NCBI GenBank assembly: GCA_028280515.1
Contig: JANQLP010000126.1
Coordinates: 62,001 to 126,000, forward strand
Source of the DNA: Hyphomicrobiales bacterium
GTDB lineage: Bacteria; Pseudomonadota; Alphaproteobacteria; Rhizobiales; Methyloligellaceae
DNA: 64,000 bases
Direction: 5' to 3'
Position 1 is the stretch's first letter, and each line of letters opens with the position of its first letter. The notes beneath the pieces are model-generated. The model did not search any database. It was not told the DNA's origin and saw only the letters and a list, made by a program, of their open reading frames with translations. Made by a program: the position numbers and the translations under genes. Positions 56,091 through 64,000 of this stretch are shown here, piece after piece.

Positions 56091-56978
56091 ATGTCGACAA
56101 CAATATTCCATAGTTCCAGGCGCAGCATCGCTTTCGTGACGGCGTGTGCCGTTCCGTATTGCGCGGCGGTTGCGACCGCGGCGCCGGTCTTGGCCGGGTC
56201 GGCGAGCTCTTGGGTTGCCCAGAATCACGTGGAGACGCGGCTCATTGCCGACGAGGTGCCCTGGAACGGCAACGGAAAGGCATTGGTCGCCGGGATACAG
56301 CTCAAGCTCGACAAGGGCTGGAAAACGTATTGGCGTTATCCGGGAGACTCCGGATTGCCGCCGAGCTTCCATTGGACCGGGTCGAAGAACCTGAAGAACG
56401 CCGAAGTTCTCTGGCCTGCGCCACTGCGATTCCACGACAGCGCCGGAACGTCTTTCGGTTACAAGGACGAAGTCGTTTTCCCGGTTCTGATCGAGCCGGT
56501 CAAATCCGGCGAACCTGTGGATCTGAACCTGAAGATGGAGTTCGCGGTTTGCGCCGACATCTGCATCCCGGCCGAGGCAGACCTCAAACTGACGGTGGGC
56601 GAGGACGGTTTCTTTTCCCGGAGCTACGTACCGCTGCTCACGCGCTACATGGAGCGTGTGCCGACCAGGCAAGCTGCAGATGCTGACGGAAAGCCATCCG
56701 TCAGCCACACCAGGGCGCAGCTCAACGGCGACAAACCCTATCTCGAGGTCGACGCAAAGTTCGCGGACGGCGCAAAGGGAGCGGATCTGTTCATCGAGGG
56801 GCCTGCAGGGTTCTACCTCGCGCCCGCCGAGGCGGTCGGCAAGCAGGCGAACGGCGCCATACGTTTCAAGGTCGATCTGACCAAGGGCGATGACCCGAAG
56901 GACCTGAAAGGTAAGACCGTCACGTTGACGCTGGTCTCGGACGCGGGACAGGCGGAGACGTCCTGGCGCATCGAGTAA
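56091..56978 (+). CDS. Exported DsbD-alpha (ScsB-like) domain protein
   Basis: About 295 residues with a signal peptide. The body matches the N-terminal periplasmic domain of DsbD/ScsB: GIQLKLDKGWKTYWRYPGDSGLPP and the CxxxC pair in VCADICIPAE. In DsbD this domain relays electrons from the membrane to periplasmic thiols. Here the transmembrane and thioredoxin parts are absent and no partner is adjacent. A peroxiredoxin gene follows 130 bp downstream. Start ATG 56091 has a weak RBS. Confidence 0.8.
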   Translation: MSTTIFHSSRRSIAFVTACAVPYCAAVATAAPVLAGSASSWVAQNHVETRLIADEVPWNGNGKALVAGIQLKLDKGWKTYWRYPGDSGLPPSFHWTGSKNLKNAEVLWPAPLRFHDSAGTSFGYKDEVVFPVLIEPVKSGEPVDLNLKMEFAVCADICIPAEADLKLTVGEDGFFSRSYVPLLTRYMERVPTRQAADADGKPSVSHTRAQLNGDKPYLEVDAKFADGAKGADLFIEGPAGFYLAPAEAVGKQANGAIRFKVDLTKGDDPKDLKGKTVTLTLVSDAGQAETSWRIE

Positions 56979-57108
56979 CGCGGTCCACCTGGTCCACGCC
57001 GTTTTCTTTCGCATTTGGCAAAAAATTTATCCGGCGCATGCGCTTGGCCTGCCTGTGCCTGACCGATATGGTACCGGCCAAATTGGGCAATCTCGGAAAG
57101 GTGGAGTT

Positions 57109-57594
57109 ATGACGATCAAGGTGGGCGACAAACTGCCGGAGGCCACATTCAAAGAGCTGACCGACGACGGTCCGGCGGACAGAACAACGTCGGACGTGTT
57201 CTCGGGAAAGAAGGTCGTGGTGTTCGCGGTGCCGGGCGCATACACACCGACATGCAACGCGCTGCACGTGCCGAACTTCCTCGGCCATCTTGATGCGTTG
57301 AAGGAGAAGGGGGTCGACATGGTCGCCTGTATTGCGGTGAATGACATGTTCGTCCTGCACGAGTGGGCGAAGAGCACGGACGCCCTGGGTAAGATCCTCT
57401 TTCTCTCCGATGGAAACGGAGATTTCACAAAGGCGATTGGCCTGGAGTTCGACGCATCGGCGAACGGCCTCGGCATTCGCTCGCAACGCTATGCCATGCT
57501 TGTCGACGACGGCGTCGTCAAGGTTCTGAACGTCGAGGACGTGCCCAAGACGGTCGAAGCATCATCCGCCGAGAATATCCTCTCGGCTCTCTAG
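57109..57594 (+). CDS. Peroxiredoxin, Prx5/redoxin type
   Basis: 161 residues. The peroxidatic site PGAYTPTCN (Cys49), with flanking Thr and the conserved Arg further on (GIRSQRYAML), fits the Prx5 subfamily, which reduces H2O2 and organic peroxides in the cytoplasm. There is one further Cys, Cys74. A GGTGGAG RBS precedes ATG 57109. It converges with rnhA 3 bp away. Confidence 0.92.
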   Translation: MTIKVGDKLPEATFKELTDDGPADRTTSDVFSGKKVVVFAVPGAYTPTCNALHVPNFLGHLDALKEKGVDMVACIAVNDMFVLHEWAKSTDALGKILFLSDGNGDFTKAIGLEFDASANGLGIRSQRYAMLVDDGVVKVLNVEDVPKTVEASSAENILSAL

Positions 57595-57597
57595 GGT

Positions 57598-58041
57598 TTA
57601 TTGATACGGGGCCATGCCCGCGCGGGCGAGCGCATCTGCACGCTCGTTCTGCGGATGTCCGGCATGGCCCTTGACCCAATGCCAGCGCACATCGTGCCGT
57701 GCGCGTGCGGCATCGAGCTGCTCCCAGAGGTCGGCGTTCTTGACCGGCTTCTTGTTCGCCGTGCGCCACCCGTTTCGTTTCCAGTTCTTGATCCAGCTCT
57801 TGATGCCATCGCGCAGATAGTTCGAATCCGTATGCAGATCGACGGTGCACGGCTCTTTGAGGGCATTGAGCGCCTCGATCGCGGCGGTCAGCTCCATGCG
57901 GTTGTTGGTGGTTTCCGGCTCGCCACCCTTAAGTTCCTTCTCGGTGCCGCCATGAAACAGGACCGCGCCCCAGCCGCCGGGGCCCGGGTTCCCCGAGCAT
58001 GCGCCGTCCGTATAGATTTCGACCGATTTTCTGGCTGTCAC
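57598..58041 (-). CDS. rnhA: Ribonuclease HI
   Basis: 147 residues. [40 protein letters not shown] and the C-terminal DALARAGM motif supply the catalytic acidic residues of RNase HI. It removes RNA from RNA-DNA hybrids. It follows thrB by 3 bp in the ispH-thrB-rnhA run, a standard Hyphomicrobiales order. Confidence 0.96.
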   Translation of the reverse strand: MTARKSVEIYTDGACSGNPGPGGWGAVLFHGGTEKELKGGEPETTNNRMELTAAIEALNALKEPCTVDLHTDSNYLRDGIKSWIKNWKRNGWRTANKKPVKNADLWEQLDAARARHDVRWHWVKGHAGHPQNERADALARAGMAPYQ

Positions 58042-58044
58042 GAT

Positions 58045-59010
58045 TTACTCCCCCAATCCATATTCCCGTGTCGAGGTCACGCCGCGGTGGAAACGCAGTT
58101 TTCGAACATATTCGTTCGGGTCCTTGGGCCGCACCAGCGCATCCGATGACGTGTTGAGCCAGTCGTAGACACGCGTCAGCAGAAAACGCATCGCCGCGCC
58201 GCGTGCCAGGATAGGCAGGGCGTCGAACTCCTCTTTTGAAAAGGGACGCACATAGGTGTAGGCGCGCAACAGGGCACGCGCCTTCGTGATGTTGAAGGCC
58301 GCATCGACCTCAAAGCACCAGGCGTTCAGACAGATGGCGATGTCGTAGGCGAGTGCATCGTTGCAGGCGAAATAGAAATCGATCACCCCGGAGACGTCGC
58401 GGCCGAGGAAAAAGACATTGTCCGGAAAAAGGTCTGCATGAATGATGCCCTGCGGCAGGTCGGTCGGCCACTTTGCCTCCAGTTCATCGAGCTCGCGCCC
58501 AAGCTCCTCGTGGAGCCCGTCGACGATCTCGTCTGCCCGTGCGCCACTGGCGTCATAGAGCGGACGCCACCCCGTTACGGACAAGGCGTTGGGTCGTGTC
58601 ATGGAGAAGGTCTGGCCGGCGAGATGCAATCTGGCGAGGGTTTCGCCAAGGGCTGCGCAATGCTCGGTCGAGGGCCGGCGCACCCATAACCCGTCCAGGA
58701 ACGTGATGATCGCCGCCGGACGGCCGGCCACTTCGCGGAGCATCTGACCCTCGCGGTCGCGGACGGGAACGGGGCAGGCGAGGCCGGAAGCGGCCAAATG
58801 CTCCATCAGGCCGAGAAAGAACGGCAGATCCTCTTCCCGCACGCGTTTCTCGTAAAGCGTCAGGATATGCGGTCCGGCCTCGGTGCGGACGAGGTAATTC
58901 GTGTTCTCGACGCCTTCGGCAATGCCCTTGAAAGAGAGCACATTGCCCAGATCGTACCCGGCTATGAAGGCTTGGAGCTCCTCATCGGAGACTTCCGTGT
59001 AAACCGCCAT
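58045..59010 (-). CDS. thrB: Homoserine kinase, APH-fold ThrB
   Basis: 321 residues with an aminoglycoside-phosphotransferase-like fold: [14 protein letters not shown] near the N-terminus, the catalytic [13 protein letters not shown] and [19 protein letters not shown]. This alphaproteobacterial ThrB is unrelated to the GHMP-type enzyme of enterobacteria. It phosphorylates homoserine to feed ThrC (48.8-50.2 kb). It lies between ispH and rnhA with gaps of 3-5 bp. Confidence 0.93.
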   Translation of the reverse strand: MAVYTEVSDEELQAFIAGYDLGNVLSFKGIAEGVENTNYLVRTEAGPHILTLYEKRVREEDLPFFLGLMEHLAASGLACPVPVRDREGQMLREVAGRPAAIITFLDGLWVRRPSTEHCAALGETLARLHLAGQTFSMTRPNALSVTGWRPLYDASGARADEIVDGLHEELGRELDELEAKWPTDLPQGIIHADLFPDNVFFLGRDVSGVIDFYFACNDALAYDIAICLNAWCFEVDAAFNITKARALLRAYTYVRPFSKEEFDALPILARGAAMRFLLTRVYDWLNTSSDALVRPKDPNEYVRKLRFHRGVTSTREYGLGE

Positions 59011-59015
59011 GTGCG

Positions 59016-60017
59016 CTAATCGCGGTCGCGCAATTCGCGCGGCAGCTTGAAGACAACATCCTCATCGGCAGTTGAGACCGTCTCCACCGTGGCGTCGAAA
59101 CGCTCGGCGAAGGCGGCAATGACTTCATTGACCAGAACCTCCGGCGCGGACGCCCCCGCCGTGATGCCGAGTGTCTTCATGCCGCGAAACGCGGTCCAGT
59201 CAATGTCTTGCGCGGTCTGCAGCAAAGTTGCTTGCGGACATCCGGCCTTGATTGCGACCTCGACCAGCCGCTTCGAGTTCGAACTGTTGGGTGCGCCAAC
59301 GACGATCATCCTGTCGCAGTGCGGTGCGATGTTCTTGACCGCTGCCTGGCGGTTTGTCGTCGCGTAACAGATATCGTCCTTGCGCGGTCCCACAATCTGC
59401 GGGAACCGGTTCCGCAACGCGTCAACGATCTCCTGCGTGTCGTCGACCGAAAGCGTGGTTTGGGTGATGTAGGCGAGTTTGGCCGGGTCCTCCGGCTTGT
59501 ACGCCTCCGCCTCGGCGACGGTTTCGACCAGCTTGACCGCACCCTGCGGCAACTGCCCCATGGTGCCGATCACTTCAGGATGTCCGGCGTGGCCAATGAG
59601 AATGATCTCCAGTCCCTTGCTGTGATGCCGTTCGGCCTCGACGTGAACCTTCGATACCAGCGGACAGGTGGCATCCAGGAAGAACATGTTCCGCTTCCTG
59701 GCGTTTTCCGGGACCGACTTCGGGACACCATGTGCGGAGAACACAACCGGAGCGTCGGTTTCCGGAATTTCGTCCAATTCTTCCACGAAGATGGCACCTT
59801 TCTGACGCAGAGAGTCCACAACGTATCGGTTATGCACAATCTCGTGCCGCACATAGACGGGAGCGCCGTACTTCTGGAGCGCAAGTTCGACAATCTGCAC
59901 CGCGCGGTCGACGCCGGCGCAGAAGCCGCGCGGGGCGGCCAGCAGAATCGTCAGAGCCGGAGCGGTGGAAACCGCCGCATTCCGCTCTGCAAACTGCGTG
60001 TTGTTCATATCGTTCAT
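59016..60017 (-). CDS. ispH: 4-hydroxy-3-methylbut-2-enyl diphosphate reductase
   Basis: The 333-residue product has the three conserved cysteines of the [4Fe-4S] site in [15 protein letters not shown] and [20 protein letters not shown] regions, and the FSAHGVP segment. It catalyses the last step of the MEP isoprenoid pathway, producing IPP and DMAPP, which ultimately supply UbiA and CtaB. ATG 60017 has GGTGGC upstream. It is first of the ispH-thrB-rnhA operon. Confidence 0.95.
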   Translation of the reverse strand: MNDMNNTQFAERNAAVSTAPALTILLAAPRGFCAGVDRAVQIVELALQKYGAPVYVRHEIVHNRYVVDSLRQKGAIFVEELDEIPETDAPVVFSAHGVPKSVPENARKRNMFFLDATCPLVSKVHVEAERHHSKGLEIILIGHAGHPEVIGTMGQLPQGAVKLVETVAEAEAYKPEDPAKLAYITQTTLSVDDTQEIVDALRNRFPQIVGPRKDDICYATTNRQAAVKNIAPHCDRMIVVGAPNSSNSKRLVEVAIKAGCPQATLLQTAQDIDWTAFRGMKTLGITAGASAPEVLVNEVIAAFAERFDATVETVSTADEDVVFKLPRELRDRD

Positions 60018-60203
60018 TCAGCCACCGATCCTGAATTTCAAAGGTTTTCCAAGCCTTTGTCGTTCAAGGGCTTGTCAGATAAGTTCAGGGTCACTATCAC
60101 ATCAAAAAGCAGTATAAGACGTATGGTGCTCGTCAGCATATAGATGCTGGTGCGCAAAGAGTGTCAAGCAGTGAACGGGGGCGCGTTGAAAGTCTGTAGT
60201 CCA

Positions 60204-60824
60204 ATGGTGATGCGATGTGCCTGTCGAACGGCAGCTGTGTTCGTCGCGTTCGCGCTCGTGTCCGGTTGTGGCGTTTCACAGATCACGTCGCCGTTCCGAT
60301 CCGAGGAAAAACGTCCCGACTGGGAGCCGGTCGTCAACGAGGCGCGTCTGCTGGAAGCCGCCCGGACCGATACCTCGGGTGAAGTCAGCATCGAGACGGC
60401 GATTACGGGCTGTCCGAAATTCACGATTTGGCCGCGTGACAAGCTGCTCACGGTCTACGATGTCGGTCGCGCCGGCGACGGTCTGGCCATCCAGTACCGG
60501 GGCGAACTGACCAAAACGGCCCGTGAGTGCCGCATTCAACCGAATCAGATCACGGTGAAATATGGCTTTGCCGGGCGCGTTCTGCTGGGACCGCGCGGGC
60601 GCCCGGGACCGGTTCGCATGCCGGTCAAGATCCATTTGACGGATCGGGAGCGCAACATTATCTCAACCCAGAATCTGGTTATTGACGTGACGATCCCGAA
60701 CGACAAGCCCGTCGGGTATTTCTCAGCCGTACGCGAGACAACATTCCAGATCGCGCCAGGTGTGCCACCGGGAGACTACAAACTGTTCGTCGCCTTTGAC
60801 CGGACAGCGCCGGGCACGGGCTAG
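60204..60824 (+). CDS. Putative lipoprotein of unknown function
   Basis: About 206 residues. Lipobox-like ALVSGCG follows a hydrophobic core, so it is probably lipidated and periplasm-facing. The mature part is beta-rich (ITVKYGFAGRVLLGPRGRPGPVRMPVKIHLTD), resembling an immunoglobulin-like or transthyretin-like fold; no family was recognised. Start is uncertain between ATG 60204, ATG 60210 and upstream codons; none has a good RBS. It diverges from ispH, and a 6-bp dyad (60134-60149) lies in the shared promoter region. Confidence 0.7.
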   Translation: MVMRCACRTAAVFVAFALVSGCGVSQITSPFRSEEKRPDWEPVVNEARLLEAARTDTSGEVSIETAITGCPKFTIWPRDKLLTVYDVGRAGDGLAIQYRGELTKTARECRIQPNQITVKYGFAGRVLLGPRGRPGPVRMPVKIHLTDRERNIISTQNLVIDVTIPNDKPVGYFSAVRETTFQIAPGVPPGDYKLFVAFDRTAPGTG

Positions 60825-60863
60825 GCCCGTTTCTGCTTCACACAGCTCCTGCGAAAGGTTGTG

Positions 60864-60891
60864 TTGACTTGCCCTCAGGACCACTTATCAT
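60864..60891 (+). promoter_or_regulatory. Predicted promoter of the glycine cleavage operon
   Basis: TTGACT (-35) and TATCAT (-10) are separated by 16 bp. Transcription would begin near 60898, at a 7-bp hairpin with GAAA tetraloop (60899-60916) that would form the 5' end of the mRNA, directly ahead of the riboswitch. Confidence 0.6.
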
Positions 60892-60937
60892 TCGCGCGCA
60901 CTGCCGAAAGGCAGTGACCAAATGCCCAGACGACCCC

Positions 60938-61128
60938 AGCGGGAGAGACCGGTCTTGACCGGCGCCGAAGGAGCAACGGCCTCGGAAACTCTCAGGCAAA
61001 AGGACCGCGAGGGGGATGGCGCTCTGGAAAGTAGCCGACGGCCGCGTGGCCGGGCTCACCGAAGGGGATAGGCACGCGGGACTTTGTTCTGCTGGTGAAA
61101 TCTCTCAGGTTCCATGACAGAGGAGGCG
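60938..61128 (+). ncRNA. Tandem glycine riboswitch
   Basis: Two aptamers in series. The first contains GGGAGAGACC, GCCGAAGGAGCAA and CTCTCAGGCAAAAGGACCG, ending with CTCTGGAAAGT. The second contains CACCGAAGGGGATAGGC and AAATCTCTCAGGTTCCATGACAGAGG. These are the conserved segments of the glycine riboswitch. It lies about 60 nt upstream of gcvT and should raise expression of glycine cleavage when glycine is abundant. A possible expression platform is the hairpin 61132-61149 followed by TTTT at 61154. Confidence 0.96.
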
Positions 61129-61187
61129 CTTCCTGAGCTTGCGCTCGGGCGGCGTTTTGACTGTCGAGGCCTGAGAGGTGAGTGCCC

Positions 61188-62339
61188 GTGACGCAAGGTT
61201 CAGTTGCCGCAGAGGCCCTTAAACGAACACCGTTGTACGACCTTCACGTCGAGCTCGGCGCGAAAATGGTGCCGTTTGCCGGCTATGAGATGCCGGTTCA
61301 GTATGCGCTTGGCGTCCTCAAGGAGCACCTGCATACGCGCGCAAAAGCCGGGCTGTTCGACGTGTCCCACATGGGACAGGCCTTTCTGCAGGGTCCCCAT
61401 CATGCCGCGACCGCGGCTGCCCTCGAAACACTGGTTCCCGGCGAAATCGCCAAACTTGGCCTGGGGCGTCTGCGCTACACCATGCTTCTCAACGAGAGCG
61501 GCGGCATCCTCGACGATCTCATGGTCACGCGCTCGGTTTCGCAGCACGATGACGGACGATTGATGCTCGTCGTCAATGCCGCGTGCAAGGACGCGGACTA
61601 CGCTCATATGAGCGCCCGTCTTCCGGACGGCGTGTCGCTCGAGCCGGTTGAAGATCGCGCCCTCATCGCGTTGCAGGGCCCGACCGCGTCCGTTGTCATG
61701 TCCAAATGGTGCCCCCAGGCGGACGAACTCGGGTTCATGACCGCCTCGAGTGCGGAATTCGACGGCATCGACTGTCACATCAGCCGTTCCGGTTACACCG
61801 GGGAAGACGGGTTTGAGATATCGGTTGCCGCCGACAAGGCGGAACAACTCGCCCGGACACTGCTTTCTCACGATGATGTCGAGGCGGTCGGCCTTGGCGC
61901 GCGGGATTCGCTCAGGCTTGAGGCCGGGCTTTGTCTTTACGGGCATGACATCGATGAGACGACGTCGCCTGTCGAGGCTGATCTTGTCTGGTCCATGAGC
62001 AAACGCCGCCGGGAGGAAGGCGGATTTCCCGGCGCGGATCGTATCCGGAAGGAGCTTCGGGACGGTCCGGGGCGTCTGCGCGTCGGCATCACGCCGGACG
62101 GGAGGGCACCGGCGCGCGAAGGCACCGAGATTGTCGATGGCAACGGCGCGTCGATTGGAAAGATCACAAGCGGCGGCTTCGGCCCGAGCGCGAACGGTCC
62201 TGTCGCGATGGGCTATGTGCAAAGCGAGCATGCCAGGCCGGGCAATGAGGTCGGGTTGATGGTACGCGGCGAGGCGCGCCCGGCGCGCGTCGTCGAGATG
62301 CCGTTCGTGCCGCACCGCTACTACAGAAAACAGAAGTGA
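61188..62339 (+). CDS. gcvT: Glycine cleavage system T protein (aminomethyltransferase)
   Basis: 383 residues. MPVQYALGVLKEHLHTRAKAGLFDVSHMGQ and SRSGYTGEDGFEIS are GcvT signatures; the C-terminal PFVPHRYYRK is typical. It releases ammonia from the aminomethyl-lipoyl H protein and forms methylene-tetrahydrofolate. GTG 61188 is favoured because the AGAGGTG site is 7 bp away; GTG 61182, two codons earlier, is nearly on top of it. Confidence 0.95.
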   Translation: MTQGSVAAEALKRTPLYDLHVELGAKMVPFAGYEMPVQYALGVLKEHLHTRAKAGLFDVSHMGQAFLQGPHHAATAAALETLVPGEIAKLGLGRLRYTMLLNESGGILDDLMVTRSVSQHDDGRLMLVVNAACKDADYAHMSARLPDGVSLEPVEDRALIALQGPTASVVMSKWCPQADELGFMTASSAEFDGIDCHISRSGYTGEDGFEISVAADKAEQLARTLLSHDDVEAVGLGARDSLRLEAGLCLYGHDIDETTSPVEADLVWSMSKRRREEGGFPGADRIRKELRDGPGRLRVGITPDGRAPAREGTEIVDGNGASIGKITSGGFGPSANGPVAMGYVQSEHARPGNEVGLMVRGEARPARVVEMPFVPHRYYRKQK

Positions 62340-62354
62340 GGAGAGGGGAAGATC

Positions 62355-62732
62355 ATGGCTGAGTACAAATATGCCGAGAGCCACGAATATATCCGGCTTG
62401 AGGGAGACGTCGGCGTCGTCGGAATATCGAAATACGCCCAGGAGCAGTTGGGCGACGTGGTGTTTGTCGAGCTGCCCGAGACAGGAAAGGTGTTTTCCAA
62501 GGGCGACGAAGCCGCGGTCGTGGAATCCGTAAAGGCGGCGTCGGAGGTTTATGCCCCGGTGTCGGGTGAAATCGTCGAGGCGAACGGGGAACTGGAGTCA
62601 AACCCGGGCCTTGTGAATGAGGACCCGGAGGCGAAGGCGTGGTTCTTCAAGATCAAGCTTTCCGACAAAGGAGAGCTTGATGGATTGATGGATGCCGACG
62701 CCTACGACAAGTTCGTGGAGGAGCAAGGCTGA
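62355..62732 (+). CDS. gcvH: Glycine cleavage system H protein
   Basis: A full-length 125-residue lipoyl carrier; Lys60 in [12 protein letters not shown] is the lipoylation site. It shuttles the aminomethyl group between GcvP, GcvT and the L protein. A GAGGAGAGGGGA RBS precedes the ATG. Its stop codon overlaps the gcvPA start (TGATG). Confidence 0.96.
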   Translation: MAEYKYAESHEYIRLEGDVGVVGISKYAQEQLGDVVFVELPETGKVFSKGDEAAVVESVKAASEVYAPVSGEIVEANGELESNPGLVNEDPEAKAWFFKIKLSDKGELDGLMDADAYDKFVEEQG

Positions 62733-64000
62733 TGCGCTATCTGCCGCACACCGATGCCGACCGCAAGGCGATGCTGTCGTCGATCGGCGTTAACTCGATC
62801 GACGACCTTTTCGCCGACATTCCGGCCGACGTTCGCCTCGATGCGCCGTTGGACCTGCCGCCAAATGCCGGCGAAATGGAAGTTGAACGCCAGCTCGGCG
62901 CGATGGCGGCCAGGAACACGCCTGCATCATCGGTGCCGTTCTTCGTCGGTTGCGGCGCCTACAAGCACCATGTTCCGGCGACCGTCGATCACCTTATTCA
63001 GCGATCCGAGTTTCTTACCTCCTACACGCCCTATCAGCCGGAAATCTCTCAAGGCACCCTGCAATATCTGTTTGAATTTCAGACGCAGGTGGCGTTGCTG
63101 ACCGGAATGGAGGTGGCGAACGCGTCCATGTATGACGGGTCGACCGGGTGCGGCGAGGCGGTCTTGATGGCGCACCGGCTCACCCGCCGCTCGAAAGCCG
63201 TACTGTCTGGCGGACTGCACCCCCAGTATCGCGACGTGGTCCAGACGCTGTGCAACCTCTCGGAGGAACCCGTCGAAGCCTTGGCCGCCGATCCGGATGG
63301 AACGGAAGACATCATTGCGGCAATCGACGAGGAGACGGCCTGCGTGGTCGTGCAATCCCCCGACGTCTATGGTCGTATACATGACCTCACGCCGATTGCC
63401 GCGGCGGCCCATGAAAAGGGCGCGTTGCTGATCGCCGTCGTGACCGAAATCGTCTCGCTCGGAGCCCTCAAGCCTCCGGGCGAGATGGGGGCCGACATTG
63501 TCGTCGCCGAAGGCCAGTCGATCGGCGTCGGGCTCAATTTCGGTGGGCCCTATGTGGGCCTGTTCGCGACACGGCAGAAGTATATCCGCCAGATGCCGGG
63601 ACGCGTATGTGGCGAGACGGTCGACGCGAACGGCAAGCGCGGCTTTGTTCTGACCTTGTCGACACGCGAGCAGCATATTCGCCGGGAGAAGGCGACAAGC
63701 AATATCTGCACGAATTCAGGACTTTGCGCTCTGGCGTTCACAATCCACCTGTCGCTTCTCGGCGAGGCCGGGCTGATGCGCCTTGCCCGGATCAACCACG
63801 CGAACGCGGTTGCGCTCGCCGATGCGTTGACGGCCATCGAAGGCGTGGACCTTCTGACCCCGTCTTTCTTCAACGAATTCACCATCCGGGTGCCCGGCAA
63901 GGGGGCGGACGTCATCGAGGCGCTTGCACAGAAGGGTATTCTCGGCGGTGTCTGCGCCTCGCGGCTCTCGCCCGATGAGAAGGCGCTGGATGATCTGATT
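62732..64000 (+). CDS. gcvPA: Glycine dehydrogenase (decarboxylating) subunit 1, partial
   Basis: Translation from ATG 62732 gives 423 residues, open to the window edge: [19 protein letters not shown]..., then [43 protein letters not shown] and [14 protein letters not shown]. This is the N-terminal subunit of the split P protein, about 450 residues when whole; the PLP lysine is on the second subunit GcvPB, expected just downstream. The P protein decarboxylates glycine. It overlaps gcvH by one base. Confidence 0.95.
   Translation, partial: MRYLPHTDADRKAMLSSIGVNSIDDLFADIPADVRLDAPLDLPPNAGEMEVERQLGAMAARNTPASSVPFFVGCGAYKHHVPATVDHLIQRSEFLTSYTPYQPEISQGTLQYLFEFQTQVALLTGMEVANASMYDGSTGCGEAVLMAHRLTRRSKAVLSGGLHPQYRDVVQTLCNLSEEPVEALAADPDGTEDIIAAIDEETACVVVQSPDVYGRIHDLTPIAAAAHEKGALLIAVVTEIVSLGALKPPGEMGADIVVAEGQSIGVGLNFGGPYVGLFATRQKYIRQMPGRVCGETVDANGKRGFVLTLSTREQHIRREKATSNICTNSGLCALAFTIHLSLLGEAGLMRLARINHANAVALADALTAIEGVDLLTPSFFNEFTIRVPGKGADVIEALAQKGILGGVCASRLSPDEKALDDLI

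Noticed and set aside
62732-64000. Internal frames in the last 1.3 kb as separate genes
   Set aside because: The continuous frame from 62732 is a clear GcvPA homologue cut by the window edge; other frames there are shadows.

Overview
This 64 kb window is G+C-rich chromosomal DNA from an alphaproteobacterium, most likely a member of the Hyphomicrobiales (Rhizobiales). The placement rests on gene families and orders seen here: groES under a CIRCE operator, ribF-ileS-lspA followed by a paired M16 peptidase locus, xseA followed by a DUF2093 gene, a CysQ-DUF4170-MsbA-WaaA-LpxK lipopolysaccharide run, a mitochondrial-type cta operon (ctaC-ctaD-ctaB-small membrane gene-ctaG-ctaE-surf1), ispH-thrB-rnhA, and an IalB-family protein. 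Genus cannot be told from the sequence. Almost all of the DNA is densely packed core genome. I found no CRISPR array, prophage, transposase, tRNA or rRNA.

Layout. 0-5 kb: the 5' end of groES with a HrcA/CIRCE control region, a P460-type cytochrome, a membrane protein with a degenerate EAL domain, a HAD hydrolase, and an isolated cheY-cheZ pair on the minus strand. 5-17 kb: a plus-strand housekeeping run (MaoC hydratase, ribF, ileS, lspA, lipoprotein, two M16 peptidases, pgi, mutL). 17-24 kb: rRNA/tRNA modification (rsmD, RluB-type synthase, tadA), purD translationally coupled to a fluoroacetate-dehalogenase-type hydrolase, xseA. 23-30 kb: lipid A/LPS genes on the minus strand, including one polypeptide that joins a DUF374 acyltransferase to the Kdo transferase WaaA. 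30-36 kb: a DUF6101 gene with an unusual repeat-bearing leader, a TerB-like protein, an MipA outer-membrane protein, a stress protein and an OxyR-like regulator. 36-42 kb: rsmE, gshA, purC, a LysR regulator, DUF1127, dodecin and IalB.

42-49 kb: the complete aa3-type cytochrome c oxidase operon with its heme A and copper assembly factors, preceded by a perfect FNR/FixK-type palindrome. 48-56 kb: thrC, a third M16 peptidase, a GNAT acetyltransferase, and a large PAS-GGDEF-EAL membrane protein with an intact EAL site but an altered GGDEF site. 56-60 kb: a solitary DsbD-alpha-like protein, a Prx5-type peroxiredoxin, then ispH-thrB-rnhA on the minus strand. 60-64 kb: a lipoprotein, then a tandem glycine riboswitch controlling the glycine cleavage operon gcvT-gcvH-gcvPA, which runs off the window.

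No wholly new multi-gene system is evident. The points most worth follow-up are the DUF374-WaaA fusion, the OxyR homologue with Gln where the peroxidatic Cys should be, the dehalogenase with a complete defluorinase active site, the exact 23-bp tandem dyads in front of the DUF6101 gene, and two c-di-GMP proteins that are degenerate in complementary ways.
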